DNA from: Bolinopsis microptera
Lineage: Eukaryota > Ctenophora > Tentaculata > Lobata > Bolinopsidae
Reading direction: 5' to 3'
NCBI RefSeq assembly: GCF_026151205.1
Contig: NC_087072.1
Location: 20,240,103 to 20,304,102 of the forward strand
Length of the DNA stretch: 64,000 bases
Position numbers and translations under genes: made by a program. Numbering within the stretch: the first letter of the stretch is position 1; every line of letters starts with the position of its first letter. The notes under the pieces were generated by a model. That model saw only the letters and a program-made list of their open reading frames with translations, was not told the DNA's origin and did no database searches. Positions 10,500 through 23,102 of the stretch are shown here, piece by piece.

Positions 10500-12345
10500 T
10501 TCTAGAATTCTAGTTACACGATAGCGATCTCAGTTCCCAATAACGTGTGACCCAACAGAAGGGATTGTGGAAGGACATGTACATTTTTCATTAACACGTG
10601 CCCTGATTACATCCTCCGTTGAGCCACTATACGGGGATCGTTGATTGCCAGTCTGTAGTCAGATCGTTAATAAATTATACTTTAAAATTGGTTGCCGGGT
10701 GATGGTGTCAGTGAGAGACGTTAAGTTAGGTGAACATTGGTACAAAAATATAATAATATAGCAGTTTATCTCAAAGTTAAAATCACTATTTGTTAAAGTA
10801 TACAAACAGTTCTATTCAAAAGAACAAAGTCCGAGAGCAGAGAGAAGATTTGGAGACTATACACGCATATGTGGGGTTTAAATTTGGTATTAGTAATTTT
10901 AGGGTTCGACCGAAAATGTTGGTCGGTTGGTTAATAGGGAGCAGTCACTGTCATTAGAATTATCAGATTAGGAGCAACAATTAGAATCAAATTGGACATA
11001 TTAAGCTGCACCTTAAGATTTTGCAACAATGTCTGGCTGTGTGGGCGGCGAGCTGTGTATATGGTTGAATTTATTTATAAATGTAACATAATACAGGCTC
11101 TAAAAAGCATTACTAGCAATTGTGCTCTTTACCCTCTATCTTACACAATTTGAAAATTTTAGTCATGCGCGCATTCACCTAACCGTGTGCTTTCGCGCCA
11201 CTTCGGGCGCCTTTTCGGGCGCCACTTCCAACTTCGGGCGCGCCCGCCGTGAGGCACAGGAGGGACTAAATGCAAAAAAACTGCTGTTAACTGCTGCTCA
11301 CTGCTGCTGTCGAACCCTAAAATTACTAATACCAAATTTAAACCGCACATATTTGTGTGTAGTTTTGAGTTTCCAAATCTTCTCTCTGCTCTTGGACTTT
11401 GTTCTTTTGAATGGAACTGTTTGTATACTTTAACAAATAGTGATTGTAACTTAGAGATTAACTACCATATTATAATATTTTTGTACCAATGTTCACCTTA
11501 ATTAATGTTTCTCACTGACACCATCGCCCGGCAATCAATTTTAAATTAAAATTTATTAACGATCTGACTAAAGACTAGCGATCAACGTTCCCCGTAGCTC
11601 AACGGAAGGGGTAATTAGGGCATGTGTTAATGAAAAATGTACGTGTCCTTCCACAATCCCTTCTGTTGGGTCACACGTTTATTGGGGATTGAGATCGCTA
11701 GCGTTTAGCTAGAAGCAGTATCTGCAAAGTAACATAGGTGATAGGTGATAGGCAATATGAAATTACAAATCTTATTTTATCCCATGGACTTATCAATTAA
11801 GGGCTGGTGGTGGTGTCATCGTTTGTCGTACTCAAAACGTTTTGCGGTTGCGAATGCCGGCCCATCGAGGAAAATCTTTTTACTTTGGTTTTTAACCATT
11901 ATAAAGTATGATTAGTCGGATATAATATTGAGTTCAAACAGTTCCCGAAACGAAAAAGCAAACATTTGATTTTTGTTTCGGTGACTGAATCGTCGATGGG
12001 CCGACAAATATTTGTTGTCGAGTAGTGTTGAATACTCATATCTACATGATTATTGATTTAATTTAGGAATTGTATATAAATATCTTTGACCAAGTTTAAT
12101 TGTCAATGAGAATGCACCCCAGCACTTGGCACGCGCAGCGGCTTTGATGTTAGCGGCTACAAGTTAGGCAGCTGACGATAAGATGCCATGCGTGTTCAGC
12201 GTACGGCTTTTCGTTTTCGATTTTACAAAGCAACTTTTAATGATTATTAATGTCAAAATTATCGGATATTTATAATTCAATACATGTATTGATTCTTCTG
12301 TGGAAAATAAAAATTCTATTTTACTTAAATTGTATTTTTCTTTGA

Positions 12346-13611
12346 ATGTACACTGTAGTTCGGAAATGTAAACCAAACTCTTTTGATCAGCCGCGCCGAA
12401 CCTGTGTTGCATTTTGGCTAGGAACGATATTTTTCCACGGGATCAAAAGCATCTGATAGATATTACTCCCCCTATCAGAAACAACTAAAAAGTCGATTTT
12501 GAGAAAATTTCCATGAAGACCCCCCCCCCCCTGCCCCCTTAACCAATAACCACCTCTGGACACTCCCCAGCTCCTAAATGATACCCGACTTCCATGAGCC
12601 GTAACTGAATTGCTATAGATCTGGTTTATATATCTATGATAGTTTATTTAATATATGTATACTATTATATAGTAGTATATATATATACTAATTGTTTTAT
12701 ATATCAGTATGCACCACAACATGTCGTCTGTGGGGCTTTGATAATTAGTACTTACTGGTGTTTACCTATCATTCAGATTTTCCTGTTTAACATGTAAGGT
12801 AAGGACTACAAAGGAAGAGTAGGAGCTCATCACACCTATTTGCATGATGTGTTAATAAAAGACCTTATAATTATTACTAATTATAATAGTGTGAAGACTA
12901 CTCGGCTACTTGATTTATTTCTTGTGTTTGCTGTATTTAGTTTTATAATATAACAATAAGATTCAATTAATTAGGAGAAATAGTTGACTCTAAGTTAACT
13001 GTACTGGTTTCAACGTGTGGCACTGTGTCGTAAAACTTGCAGAGCTGTGCTTGAATGTTGAATGTGTCATACAATACATAGTTATTTAAATAATATTTCA
13101 TTGTACAAATGTTGACTCAAATGAGTGGTAGTATGATGATAAAGCGAATTTATCGATCCTACCGCTCTAGTGACTACTGCTCAAAAAATTGGACAAATTA
13201 GGTGATTTAAGAGGATACTAGTTTTTCAAAATTGCCCTTAATTCAAACGACAGGGCCCTTAGCTTTGGTTTCTCAACTTTTGGTCAAATGGAAATGTACT
13301 GTAGTTAGATTCAGTCAGAGACAGGTATAGTACTGCAGTATGTAATGTCTAGTAGGACAAAGACGCAACATGTCACTTGATGTGTTAACTACCATATTGC
13401 TAGAACAGCGAACTTATCATGACACTAAAAAGTACCCCCCTCTAATGGCAACCCCCCCCCCTCCTAGTGTAGACAGAGATTACTATCGATTACAATGTTG
13501 GTTAATGAATTCCTATGTTTTAAAGCTGAAGTCAGATTGCACAGTTGTAATATAACACATATTTCTTCAGATGATAGATTATGTATGTACCCCCACCCCC
13601 CTGTGCTTGTA
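12346..13611. other. Intergenic, no gene recognised
   Basis: Contains cytosine runs (about 12520-12538 and 13447-13457), an AT-alternating stretch at about 12640-12690, and otherwise unremarkable AT-rich DNA. It would include the promoter of the Rab gene that starts at 13612. I could not identify a TATA box or initiator with confidence. Confidence 0.6.
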
Positions 13612-16600
13612 ATGGCCGCTAGGAGATCAGTTTCAAACGCCAGTCAAAAGAATCCACTGCACTTTAAGTTGGTTCTTTTGGGTAAGTCTTTTTTAAAACC
13701 CATCTTTTCGTTGTTGTTCTATAAATTTAAATATGCCTAATTTATTAACCTAAGTTTCAATATTTTAGAATAATAAGTCGTTAGAAAGTTAGAACTAACA
13801 GTTAACCTCTCTTTACAGGCGATGAAGGGGTTGGTAAGTCGTGTATAGCTCAAAGATTTGTCAGGAGACAGTTCAATGACCACAGCTCCCCTACTATTGG
13901 AGGTAAACATTACTTTTCATCTTTTCAGTTGTCATATTATATTATTATAAAGTTGAAATGCAAATAGAATAGAATGGGATAGATTTTTTTCGATTTTAGA
14001 ATACTGAGTAAGAGAGTTACAATTTTAATAGGAATCTTAATTATAAAGATTAAAACACATCATGGCTAAATTCGAAATTATCCCACTATTCCTGTTAAAT
14101 AACAACACCATCCTTTTCAGCATCCTTCTTCAGTCAGACCCTGTGTTTGGACGACAACAAGAAAGTGAAGCTAGATATCTGGGATACCGCTGGTCAGGAG
14201 AGATATCACAGTCTGGCTCCTATCTACTACAGGGGAGCAAGTGCAGCTGTCGTTGTGTACGATCTTACCCGACAGGTCAGAGACAAACTGGACATTTTAG
14301 TTTGTTGGAGCTTCTTAAATCAGAATAGAATAATACTATGTGTTAACTGTTCAGTAATATAAGTAAGTTATGGAGATGTTTAATTTCGGATTAAAAATGC
14401 TCAGATTTTGGAAATCAGATTGGTGGACAGTTGATAATGTTCATATAAGAAAAAGTTGGGAAATATCTTAGCATTTCTAATAACAAGCAAATTACGTGTT
14501 TGAACAGTTTTACGATCTACATTCTACAGGACACATTTGAGCATGCTCAGAAGTGGGTGGATGAGTTGAGACAACAGGTCGGAGGAGAGATCGCTATCGC
14601 TCTGGCTGGAAACAAATCTGACATGGCAGAGAGCCACATCACTGTTACTACTTCGGTTAGTCCACATGATATGTTTATCGGCTTCTTCGATCACGTGGTC
14701 ACAGTATCAATCACGTGGTCATAGTGTGGCAAATATTGAAATTCTATGTTCTTAGTATTATAACTTTATGAGTTTACAGATTATACATAAAGTTATTGTT
14801 TTAATCAGAATACTGCATTTTCAGTATATTTAAGTTACTCTTATCTGATGACTTGTCAGATCTTGTTTTCTTTACAACATCTTCAGATTTGTGTAATTAA
14901 ATCTAAACAATTATTATGAATTATACAATTCTGATATCATTTTGTTTGACAATAAGGTGGTCTTAGCTAGGTTTTATTAGTTTGTTCTATTACTACACAA
15001 TGTTTTAGTAAGAATTGAGGGAGCCAGTTATGTCAGTAATAAAGAAACATAACGATTATCTTTGGTTTATGTGGCAAAGAAGCCTTTTATAACTCTTTAT
15101 TCCATTGGGAAGTTTGATTAGGTTTTTAAAATAGGAAAATGTTTTGATAAATTTTAAAAAATATTGTATTTGATAAATAATTAATTTTGGTGGGGAAATA
15201 TTTATCATATATTTTTCACATAGTGCGATGATATTTTGTAGACATGTGTGATGATGTGATGTCATACATTTTACTTAACTTAACTTTACTTTGCTTTGCT
15301 TTGCTTTACTTTACTTTACTTTACACACCCTTTTCACATCTTATGGATCAAGCTGTATACTGTAAAGTCCCTATCGTGTATAATATTGCGCAGTTACTAT
15401 CATTATACATCATTGTAGGAAATCGCTGAACTTGCACAATATTTTAGAGAATTTATAAAATGGTCCATTTATTAATGTCTCACGTTATGATATAATGGTT
15501 TACTTTGAGACAAACGCCTGCAAAATAGAATTCAGTGTGAACAGTGTCATTGTCAAAGTTTCTCATATCTGGTTTCCCTGACTTTTTAAACCTCAAGGGA
15601 GTTCATCGAAAGAGATAAGAAATGTACAGTGGTCAATGAAACCGATAAATTTGTGCCATACGTCACAATTCTTTGTAACCAATCCATTGTGTCATGTGTG
15701 TTGCGAAACTGGTCGCATATTTCGCAACGTCCAATCTTTTAAATGTGATTTGATCACCATTTTATATCATCTAACTGATTTGTGGAGCTACAACAGTAGT
15801 ATTAGAAACAGAGTTAGATAACTTTTAAAGGATGACCGTGGTCTGGGAACACTTTATTTAAGTGGTCACTGTAAATTAATTAATGAGGATTTGTTTAGAC
15901 TGTTACCATGTAACCACTGATTGTATTGTTTTATCAATATCATGAAACAATCCGTTCTATTGTTCAGCTCCTGCAGTTGGAAACTAGATTTAGAACAACT
16001 CGTTTTTAATGTATAATTTTGGTTGAGCATGAAATGTCGATGTCAATTATTTTTGGCTCAAAATACTTGTTTTTATCTTTTCTCCTTGTATAATCCATAT
16101 AATGATTATTGTATGGAGATCTAGCCCTCATAGAATTATACTGAATCACATTCCCAGAGCAGGATAAATATTATATTATTACTTTGAGATATTTCATTGT
16201 TAAAGTTAACGAGTTTATTGTTTTTAGGTAGCACAAAGCTACGCTGACGATGCAGACTTGATGTTCTTCGAAACTTCTGCTAAAACTGGAGATAACATTG
16301 AGGACACTTTTCTGGCCATTGGTATGCTTAAAATATTTGTAATATGTCTGAACACGGAAAGTGATAGGTAGCTAGCAAAATTTAGTTTGAGTCAAACACG
16401 TGTGCAATCTCCCCACTATTACCCACATATTTTATTTATAAAATATGTGATTATAATCATGATAATTTGCAAACAAAATTGCAGTACAATTCTTCTAATA
16501 TTTTGATTATCTCATCACATGATGAGATCATGACACACTGGATTAGCTCAACAGTCACACAATACGGCATGTTTCCAGTTTTGGTTTAATAAGATAACAG

Positions 16601-17247
16601 TCACACTCATTAAATACCTCAGCAAGGAAGCTGTGCTCCGCTCATACAGAAGTAGTAGAACCCAGCAGAATACTTTTAGACGAGGAATCTGGTCAAACTC
16701 AGGTAAATTCCGGGAATATTATCCGTTACATTCAGGAGATCTGAAATATGTACTAGGTGGGAACTCAGTGAGATACGATGTTTGTTTGTTTGCACCAGTT
16801 GGCACAGTTCCAATACTTGCTCAAATATTGCCACAATCATGACATTTGATGTGCGATTGTGTATAATTGTAGAGTGTAACGCAAGACATTTCTACTCATT
16901 AAGATATTTAACGTCTATTATTGCGCTATAATTTGATACTCGAATTACTTCTCAAATTTCGTTTTTTTTCAATCATCTGATAACATTTTTGTCGCCAATT
17001 TCTTGCCACATTCGGTTGCCTCCTGTACTTGATGACATACTAATGCAGATATTGGCTCAGTGGTTGTGACACGTTATTACACTAAACCGATTAGCCTTAA
17101 AACATGTCAAAATAATCTTGCCACGCCTATTTGCACAGCGTATATCTGCTCACTAATATTTTAATTTCAGCGAGGGTGTTGCTCGAGTTTCTCATCCACC
17201 GCTACCCCACAACAATGAGAGTTTCAGACCTCCACTTCGACCAATAA
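13612..17247 (+). CDS. Rab5/Rab22-like small GTPase, six exons, about 201 aa
   Basis: Exons 13612-13681, 13819-13902, 14121-14275, 14530-14655, 16228-16321 and 17171-17247, all with GT..AG introns and matching phases. Motifs: P-loop GDEGVGKS, switch [32 protein letters not shown], and ETSAK. The switch II text and [13 protein letters not shown] place it in the Rab5/21/22 endosomal group; the paralogue cannot be fixed. The start at 13612 is preferred to an in-frame upstream one because it gives the normal short Rab N-terminus. Oddity: the last exon as joined ends in LHFDQ with no cysteine pair for prenylation. A missed exon that changes phase would open a proline- and arginine-rich alternative frame. 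An aataaa lies at 17933. Confidence 0.85.
15002..15325 (+). mobile_element. 5'-truncated LINE copy in Rab intron 4
   Basis: The sequence from gttttagtaagaattgaggg matches 57808-58098, the C-terminal coding end and 3' UTR of the LINE broken across 48-58 kb. It ends in a pentanucleotide tail of ttact/ttgct units (about 15273-15324). A short direct repeat, tacaca (14994-14999 and 15322-15327), may be the target duplication. It is a dead-on-arrival copy and does not affect the flanking splice sites. Confidence 0.8.
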
Positions 17248-18743
17248 TCAAACGGAATTCTAGTTTTGTACGTACGAAAATATAGTATTCGCTTGACCTA
17301 AGCATTCGAGAGGCAATGTTTGGGAGATCTCATCCCGATTGAAAACTCGAAACAGACGAATTTTTGAGACGATTTTGTGAAATCATATGCTCCAGGAAAA
17401 TGACATTTTAGACTTATTGTGAATGTGATATTATGAAGCACGGCGATGACAGAAAACAGAAACATTAATTTTATGAGGCAATTCTTGTCAGATTTGTTGA
17501 TAGGATGTGGTTTGGTGCACAATTGTAGATCTGAGACTTCTTTTTCCAGTGTTTCGAATTCCGATCTTGTGATAAAGATATTTTCAGTAACGCGCTGTGA
17601 ACATAAACATTTCTTGTGATAAAAGCAAATCTATTTTCGCGCAAGTGCGTAAGTTATTTATTTCTTAGCTGATCGAGCGAGCTAGGCTAATTTTATATTT
17701 CATCATAGTGATTAGTGTTACGCAAAAGTATAGTTTAAGGAGTGTGACAATGACAAATTGCGTTATCATGTGAAGTTGGCCCCTGGTATGTAATTTGTAG
17801 TGTCTGTCGTCACCTCACTTTGATACGTGGCCGGCTAGTTACTCGTATTGCAGATGAAGCAACAGCGTACGTACATCGACGAGTGGTCGAATGCGCGGGT
17901 ACGGGAAACTATCACGTGTCAAAATAAAGCGTGTCTCCTCCGCCGAAATACATACCACATAGTTCACCTTCATTCGACAGCTATTGTAGGTCACTGTCAT
18001 CTTTAAATGATGGACTCAGCTGAATTTATATAATGTTAAAATATAATGCATAAGGAATTATATAATTATCTTGTTTGGTTGGTACTATAGTGAAGTTATG
18101 ATATTAGAAAAATTGTTGACATACGTTGCATGCCAATTGTTCACTGCCGGTTAATTTTTTAGAAAATCATTCATCGAGCAAGTAAAGTGAAAGAATTGGG
18201 AAAAAGCTTTAATGAGAGATCAGCAAGCATCAATTAAATATGCATCAGCGTAACCTTAACGTTTTCATATTTGTTTACGTGGATATCGGACGTTAGCTAG
18301 CTTTCCTTATTTTTAGATTTTTCCACTCTTTTAATCAGGGAACGAATAATTGTCCCAACAAGAAATAAATCGTCTTTTTCGGAATCGCGATCGTACGGTT
18401 AAAACTTAAATGTCTACCAACCGTGTTTCTAAAATAGCTCATACATGCGCCCATATTTTTAGACCACGACACATTTTATTGGATCAGAAAATTGCTTGAA
18501 GTCCAGCATGTTTAATTTTTTCATTTGTGATATCGTATTGATAATGGTATTCTGTTTTGTAAATATCTCCAAAATAAATATTATGTTGCAAATTTAATAC
18601 CAGAATTTGTTTCTGATTTAACACAAATTAAACCAATCATCCATGCAAAATATTTCAAAATAGTATCACTACACGATCTCTAGGCAATAAACAAAGTCGG
18701 CCCGGGTTAAAATCATAGTCCATATCAGTCTTCACACTAGTCA
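17248..18743. other. Intergenic between Rab and small secreted-protein gene
   Basis: No coding exon supported. It holds possible poly(A) signals for both convergent genes: aataaa at 17933-17938 (+), and tttatt at 18475-18480, which is AATAAA on the minus strand about 265 bp past the stop of the gene at 18744-19969. Otherwise AT-rich with no repeats noticed. Confidence 0.5.
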
Positions 18744-19969
18744 CTACGCACGTGTCATGGCTCTCCAGGAGTGACTAATTCTGTTGGCACCTGTGTTCTT
18801 GGTATCTTTCTCTTCCGTGTCCTTCTTTTCCTGGCCCCTTTTCGTCTCACCTATGTTGCCGTGGTGTTACTGTTAGTGAAAGTTATTGACTTGATAAAAT
18901 GAAACAATTATATGGGAGCTGAGATCAATGCGTCATAACGTAGTATTGAAATGCTACATTATTAATATTATCACGAAATAGAACTTTACTCAAGATTGAT
19001 GTACAAAATTGTGGTTAATTCCACGATTAGTGATTGGCGTTGATTGAATTAGAGCCTTTTCCCCATGAAATTGGCAGTTGGCACCCATTTTAATGTACGT
19101 AATATATATATTTAAACTAATTACAACACTACAAATCTATTACATTTATTGAGGATGACTGTAAAGGTACATTTTACCGACATTTGAAGTCAAGGCGTTG
19201 TTTTACTGATAGTTGTGGCTGACTAATAATATATATATATATATATATTAATAACATTCAGAAAAGTTACCACTACTAAAATTTGCTCGACAGACGAACC
19301 ATTTTATTCTTTACATATGTCGACTTTTTGAATAGTCTAAGAAATACTCACTTCCATAATAGCCGTCAAAATTCCATTTAGTATTTCCTCTAGACGGGCG
19401 ATGTGATTGTCTTTTCAGTCTGAAAAACTGTCTCCTCCGTCGGTCAACTTCTACATTCTCCTCTGGAATACTGGCCTCATTTTTATTGACTGTGTTTTGT
19501 GCTTCATCATCAAGTCCTTAAATAACATAACTTTAGTTACTGGATGGCCACAGTGTGATATAATATGGTGGCAGTATAAAGTTCTGTGAATAGAAATACA
19601 GAAAAAATAGAGATCAAACTTTTAAATTATATGCTGATGATTAAAAATAACTTAATTTTTAAATTCAGCAAAAGTTAGTGATAGCTAGTAGTATTGAGTG
19701 TTGTACCTGAGTTCTCCAAGTCCTGTTGGAAGCTTTTATTCGTTAATAGCACGAATCCCACAAGTAGCAATAGCCTGCAGGAATGTTTGCATCATCATCT
19801 CAGATCAAATGAATGGGGAAACTTCATGATCAATCAAACTGTTAGAAGAAGCAATCGTTCAGATTTAAAGTCGAATTATTTGGACATAAACTTCCATCCA
19901 TAGAGACTTCGGAAAAATAAATAATTTTACTCACGATCTGAAAGTTGAAATATTCCCCAGGTGGTTCAT
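18744..19969 (-). CDS. Putative small secreted basic protein / peptide precursor, 124 aa
   Basis: Four minus-strand exons join with correct phases and GT..AG borders: 19969-19935, 19774-19707, 19516-19352, 18850-18744 (TAG). The first join creates a leader with the hydrophobic core LLLLVGFVLL at residues 13-22, a credible signal peptide. The rest is hydrophilic: an acidic stretch, then RRRRQFFRLKR at about residues 59-69, QSHRPSRG, WNFDGYYGSETKRG, and a Lys/Glu-rich tail. The dibasic KR sites would release a peptide of about 22 residues starting with Gln. There are no cysteines in the mature part. I recognise no family. A non-coding 5' exon may end at 20026. Phase agreement over three introns supports the model; expression is unknown. 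Confidence 0.5.
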
Positions 19970-22900
19970 TTGGAGCGATCTGTGTAGTACACTACTAGTA
20001 CTAGATCTGCTTAGGAGCTCGACGAATCTGAAATGCAATATGCACTATCGACTGTTTTTGTAGCAATATATGTCAATGGGATTGGGGTGGTTTACAATTG
20101 ACAATTATACCGTCATAAACAAAAGTTTAATTCTATCTAACCACGTGACCACTCATTACCAAACTTCAAACTACAAAGGAGGGAATTGTCTGTATTGTCC
20201 AGCCTTATGATTTGATGATATTTCTAATCAAATCACGAATAATGTGAGCTACCCTCCTTGACGCAGTTGTAGGACTGCTTTATCAACGAAGAATGGGGCA
20301 TTATTTATGGCCAGGAAAACGCAATTAGTTTGCAGTACAATTCAATGATCTTACAAAGATGGTAGAGCAAGATTATTGCTGTTCTGCATCATAGGACTGA
20401 ATCATTCTCTAACATAGGAACCTAACCTAAAGGTTAAAGATAGGCACTAGATCGTCCATTAAGATTGGATCCATTAGGGCCCATTATTTATAGTATTGTA
20501 ATAGGCGTCGACCACGCTAATACTAATAGTCTGAATAGCTTTGAGCTTAAAGCCAATAAATTTCTAGACTTATACCTAAATTCTATTAAGTCCGTCGGGA
20601 TATTAAATGACACTTGCAATCGCATTCGTATTCGTAATTTCCGTATGAACCAATTTGTAATTTGAATTTTTGTAATGCCACTTAGCTTAGCTAAGACCAA
20701 CCTACCTGTGACTAAAGCTCTAATATACAAAAACAATACATTATATCTTTATATTAAGATACAAGAAAATGCGAGTCTCTATTTGCGGTCGAAATTTGTC
20801 CAGAACAAGAAATGCGGCCGCTTTTTTTTGTGCATGGCCGCTCAATTTCCCGATCCGTGATGGCGTATTTTATCATTTTCTATACAACCTGGGGACCCCA
20901 GTTTTTACTGTTTATAAGTATGCAGATATGGCGAAGTGACAGGCCGAGCGCCACCAAGTTAATATAATTCCATATTGAATTTGAAAATCGTGTATATTTT
21001 TAAAAACCATATGCTTATTGTTTATGCAACCTGACACCCGACACGGATGTGTGCAAAATAGTATAAGTAACTCAAAATAATAATAGTATGCTATCAATTA
21101 GTGCCTAGTGGGATATGTACATGGTGAAATTAACAATGTACTTGGTCAGTTCAGCGCCGCGCGCCAACAATAGCTAATTCGGATTATTACGCAAAATAAC
21201 TTTGCGCAGGTAGTCACGTGGGCGATTACAGTGTGTGCAGGCAGGTACGGTCGCGCGCACGCTCGCAGGTACGGTCGCAAAGCTACCATATACAAAAAAA
21301 AAACCTCGTTCGCTAACCCTTGTCCTTGACTCTTTTGTGCCTTCGGCACTTTGAGTCATGGATCGGGAAAAAATCGGTGTCACCAATTGCGTTTCTGCTT
21401 TATAATACATATTAGCATAAACGATGGTTATTGGTTAATAATGATTTTGTCAAAATTTAAAATGTTCAACTGTTAACTGAGGGACTTAAAACTGCAGAAA
21501 CAATGCGATTTATTGCGCATTCCTATATAAAAATGGAATCACATTTCTAAACCCAACGCTTTTGTAGAGTTGTCAAATCAGGAACTACAAAGTACAAAAC
21601 AACAACAAAGCAAAGGTGTTACAAAAGGACGATAACTGGACTAGTATTCGAAATATATGACATAACCGAGCCTATTAAAAGTAGAAGTTGTAACATTTTT
21701 GAATTTTGATCATTTTCTTAAAGACTCTGGCAGCTCAGCAGCTGCACACATAATATACTTTAAGATCAACATTTTAAAATCCTCGGACAGTTTTCAAAGA
21801 TGTCCGCTTTGGTGATGAACTTTAATAGAATTTGTTGCCCATTAATGATCATTAATGACAATGTCAGTGTTGGCAAAATAAAAAATACTGACATTAATGG
21901 TCGTTGCATTCCCCCCAAGATCGAGATTGTAACAGAGTTAGTACAGCTGGAGAGGATTAGCATCGCTAAATAATCCAGTAACTCTGACGGTGTAAAGCCG
22001 TAGTACATACACATTACATTACACTTATCAGACGTTGTTATTGTTAACATTCAACTTAAAAAGGAATGAAAAATACACTAGCTTATTATGTTTAATATTA
22101 CTACCTTTCGATCCATAATACTGGTACACAGAACCTTTATTGTACAACTATATCACCAGCTAATAACTTGGTCCAGCAAATTATTTCCGATTTTATACAC
22201 AATAAATCAAACAAAGGCATATTGACATTCAACCAATGAAAAAGTAGCATTGATTGGCGAAGTTAAGAGTATAAAATACACGTATAATCACACCAATATA
22301 TTACATAATATAAATATCATCAACTTTTATTGAGACATTCGCACGTAACTTGCTATACTTATATAGTAGTAGTACTGTTTCAGAGCAGAGAAAACTTATA
22401 GCATATCATTGTTGAATTGGTCTTATCTGACTTTGACTGGAATGTTTATAGACAATAATCGGACATTCCAATAAAAATGTCCATCATGCTTTGTGACAAT
22501 TTGGCAAAATACCAATTTTCTGAAATCCAGGGTATAAGGGAAACCTGCTGATCAATCCTAAAATCAATTTTAATGTGAGTGGAAATTAAATTCATGCTTT
22601 AAAAACTACCATCATATTACCGGATGTTACAGGTGTCTACATAAATCCACCAATATTTACAAAATAGCATATAAATAAAGAAGAAATACAATATATTTAA
22701 CAAACAAAACCAACAGGTGATCAAGGTATATCACCTTAATCATATACAAGGTGCAGAGAACGTTACCATGTTACCATGGTTATCACGTTACCATGGTTAC
22801 ATGTTCTTTTGCACAAACAACACCCCAAATGCATGTTCACCGTCTTTCCATATTTCAATTTCTTCTCGTTCTAAAGAGCATTTTAATGACCAACTGTTGC

Positions 22901-23102
22901 ACGCCCTCTATCTTTCTCATTAAATAAGCTCACGAAATTGTAAAGTTGACCGTACAGAAACATTCTCTCGAAATACATCACATCTCGAACAATCCCTGAC
23001 GCAATGTTAACATGGGGACTTGTATGTTTAACCTACTGACGGCGCTCAGAGCTGGACGGATATGATCCGATAAATAGAAACCAGTTCGCTGACCATGACC
23101 AG
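19970..23102. other. Intergenic, no gene recognised
   Basis: Three kb of AT-rich sequence without a convincing exon. Noted: an inverted 15-base pair of ends (tttcccgatccRtga at about 20848 and its complement at about 21353-21366) that may bound a 0.5-kb element; a GC-rich patch at 21150-21275 with a repeated aggtacggtcgc; and a small cluster of gttaccatgg units at 22764-22805. A 94-codon hydrophobic minus-strand frame at 21766-22050 has no splice or family support. Confidence 0.5.
21327..21358. repeat. Hairpin with TTCG loop
   Basis: gactc and gagtc plus gtgc and gcac pair around a cttcg loop, giving an interrupted stem of about 12 bp, followed shortly by gatcgggaaaaaa. It has the same plan as the hairpin at 24815-24848. 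It could be a conserved end of a repeat family or an RNA-level hairpin; function is unknown. Confidence 0.5.

Larger units (their letters stand above)
6602..12345. repeat. Giant inverted repeat (about 1-kb arms) split by a LINE
   Basis: The right arm, 11309-12345, is the reverse complement of 10277-10910 plus 6602-7069, with many substitutions and small indels. Matching pieces include agggttcgac at 10901-10910 with its complement at 11309-11318, and the region around gccggcccatc. The spacer is 10911-11308. A LINE occupies 7070-10276 within the left arm; the right arm keeps the uninterrupted version at about 11896-11917. Without the LINE, the structure is a hairpin of about 2.5 kb. No protein frame spans the arms. 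It may be a foldback-type transposon or an inverted duplication; outer ends are approximate. Confidence 0.8.

Noticed and set aside
16633-16842. 69-codon frame in Rab intron 5 as an extra exon
   Set aside because: No acceptor/donor pair in a suitable phase and no Rab-like residues.
20846-21369. 0.5-kb TIR element from inverted tttcccgatcc ends
   Set aside because: Only about 15 bp of inverted match and no duplicate flanks found; too weak to call.
21766-22050. 94-codon hydrophobic minus-strand frame
   Set aside because: Resembles no known family and has no supporting neighbours; likely chance in AT-rich sequence.
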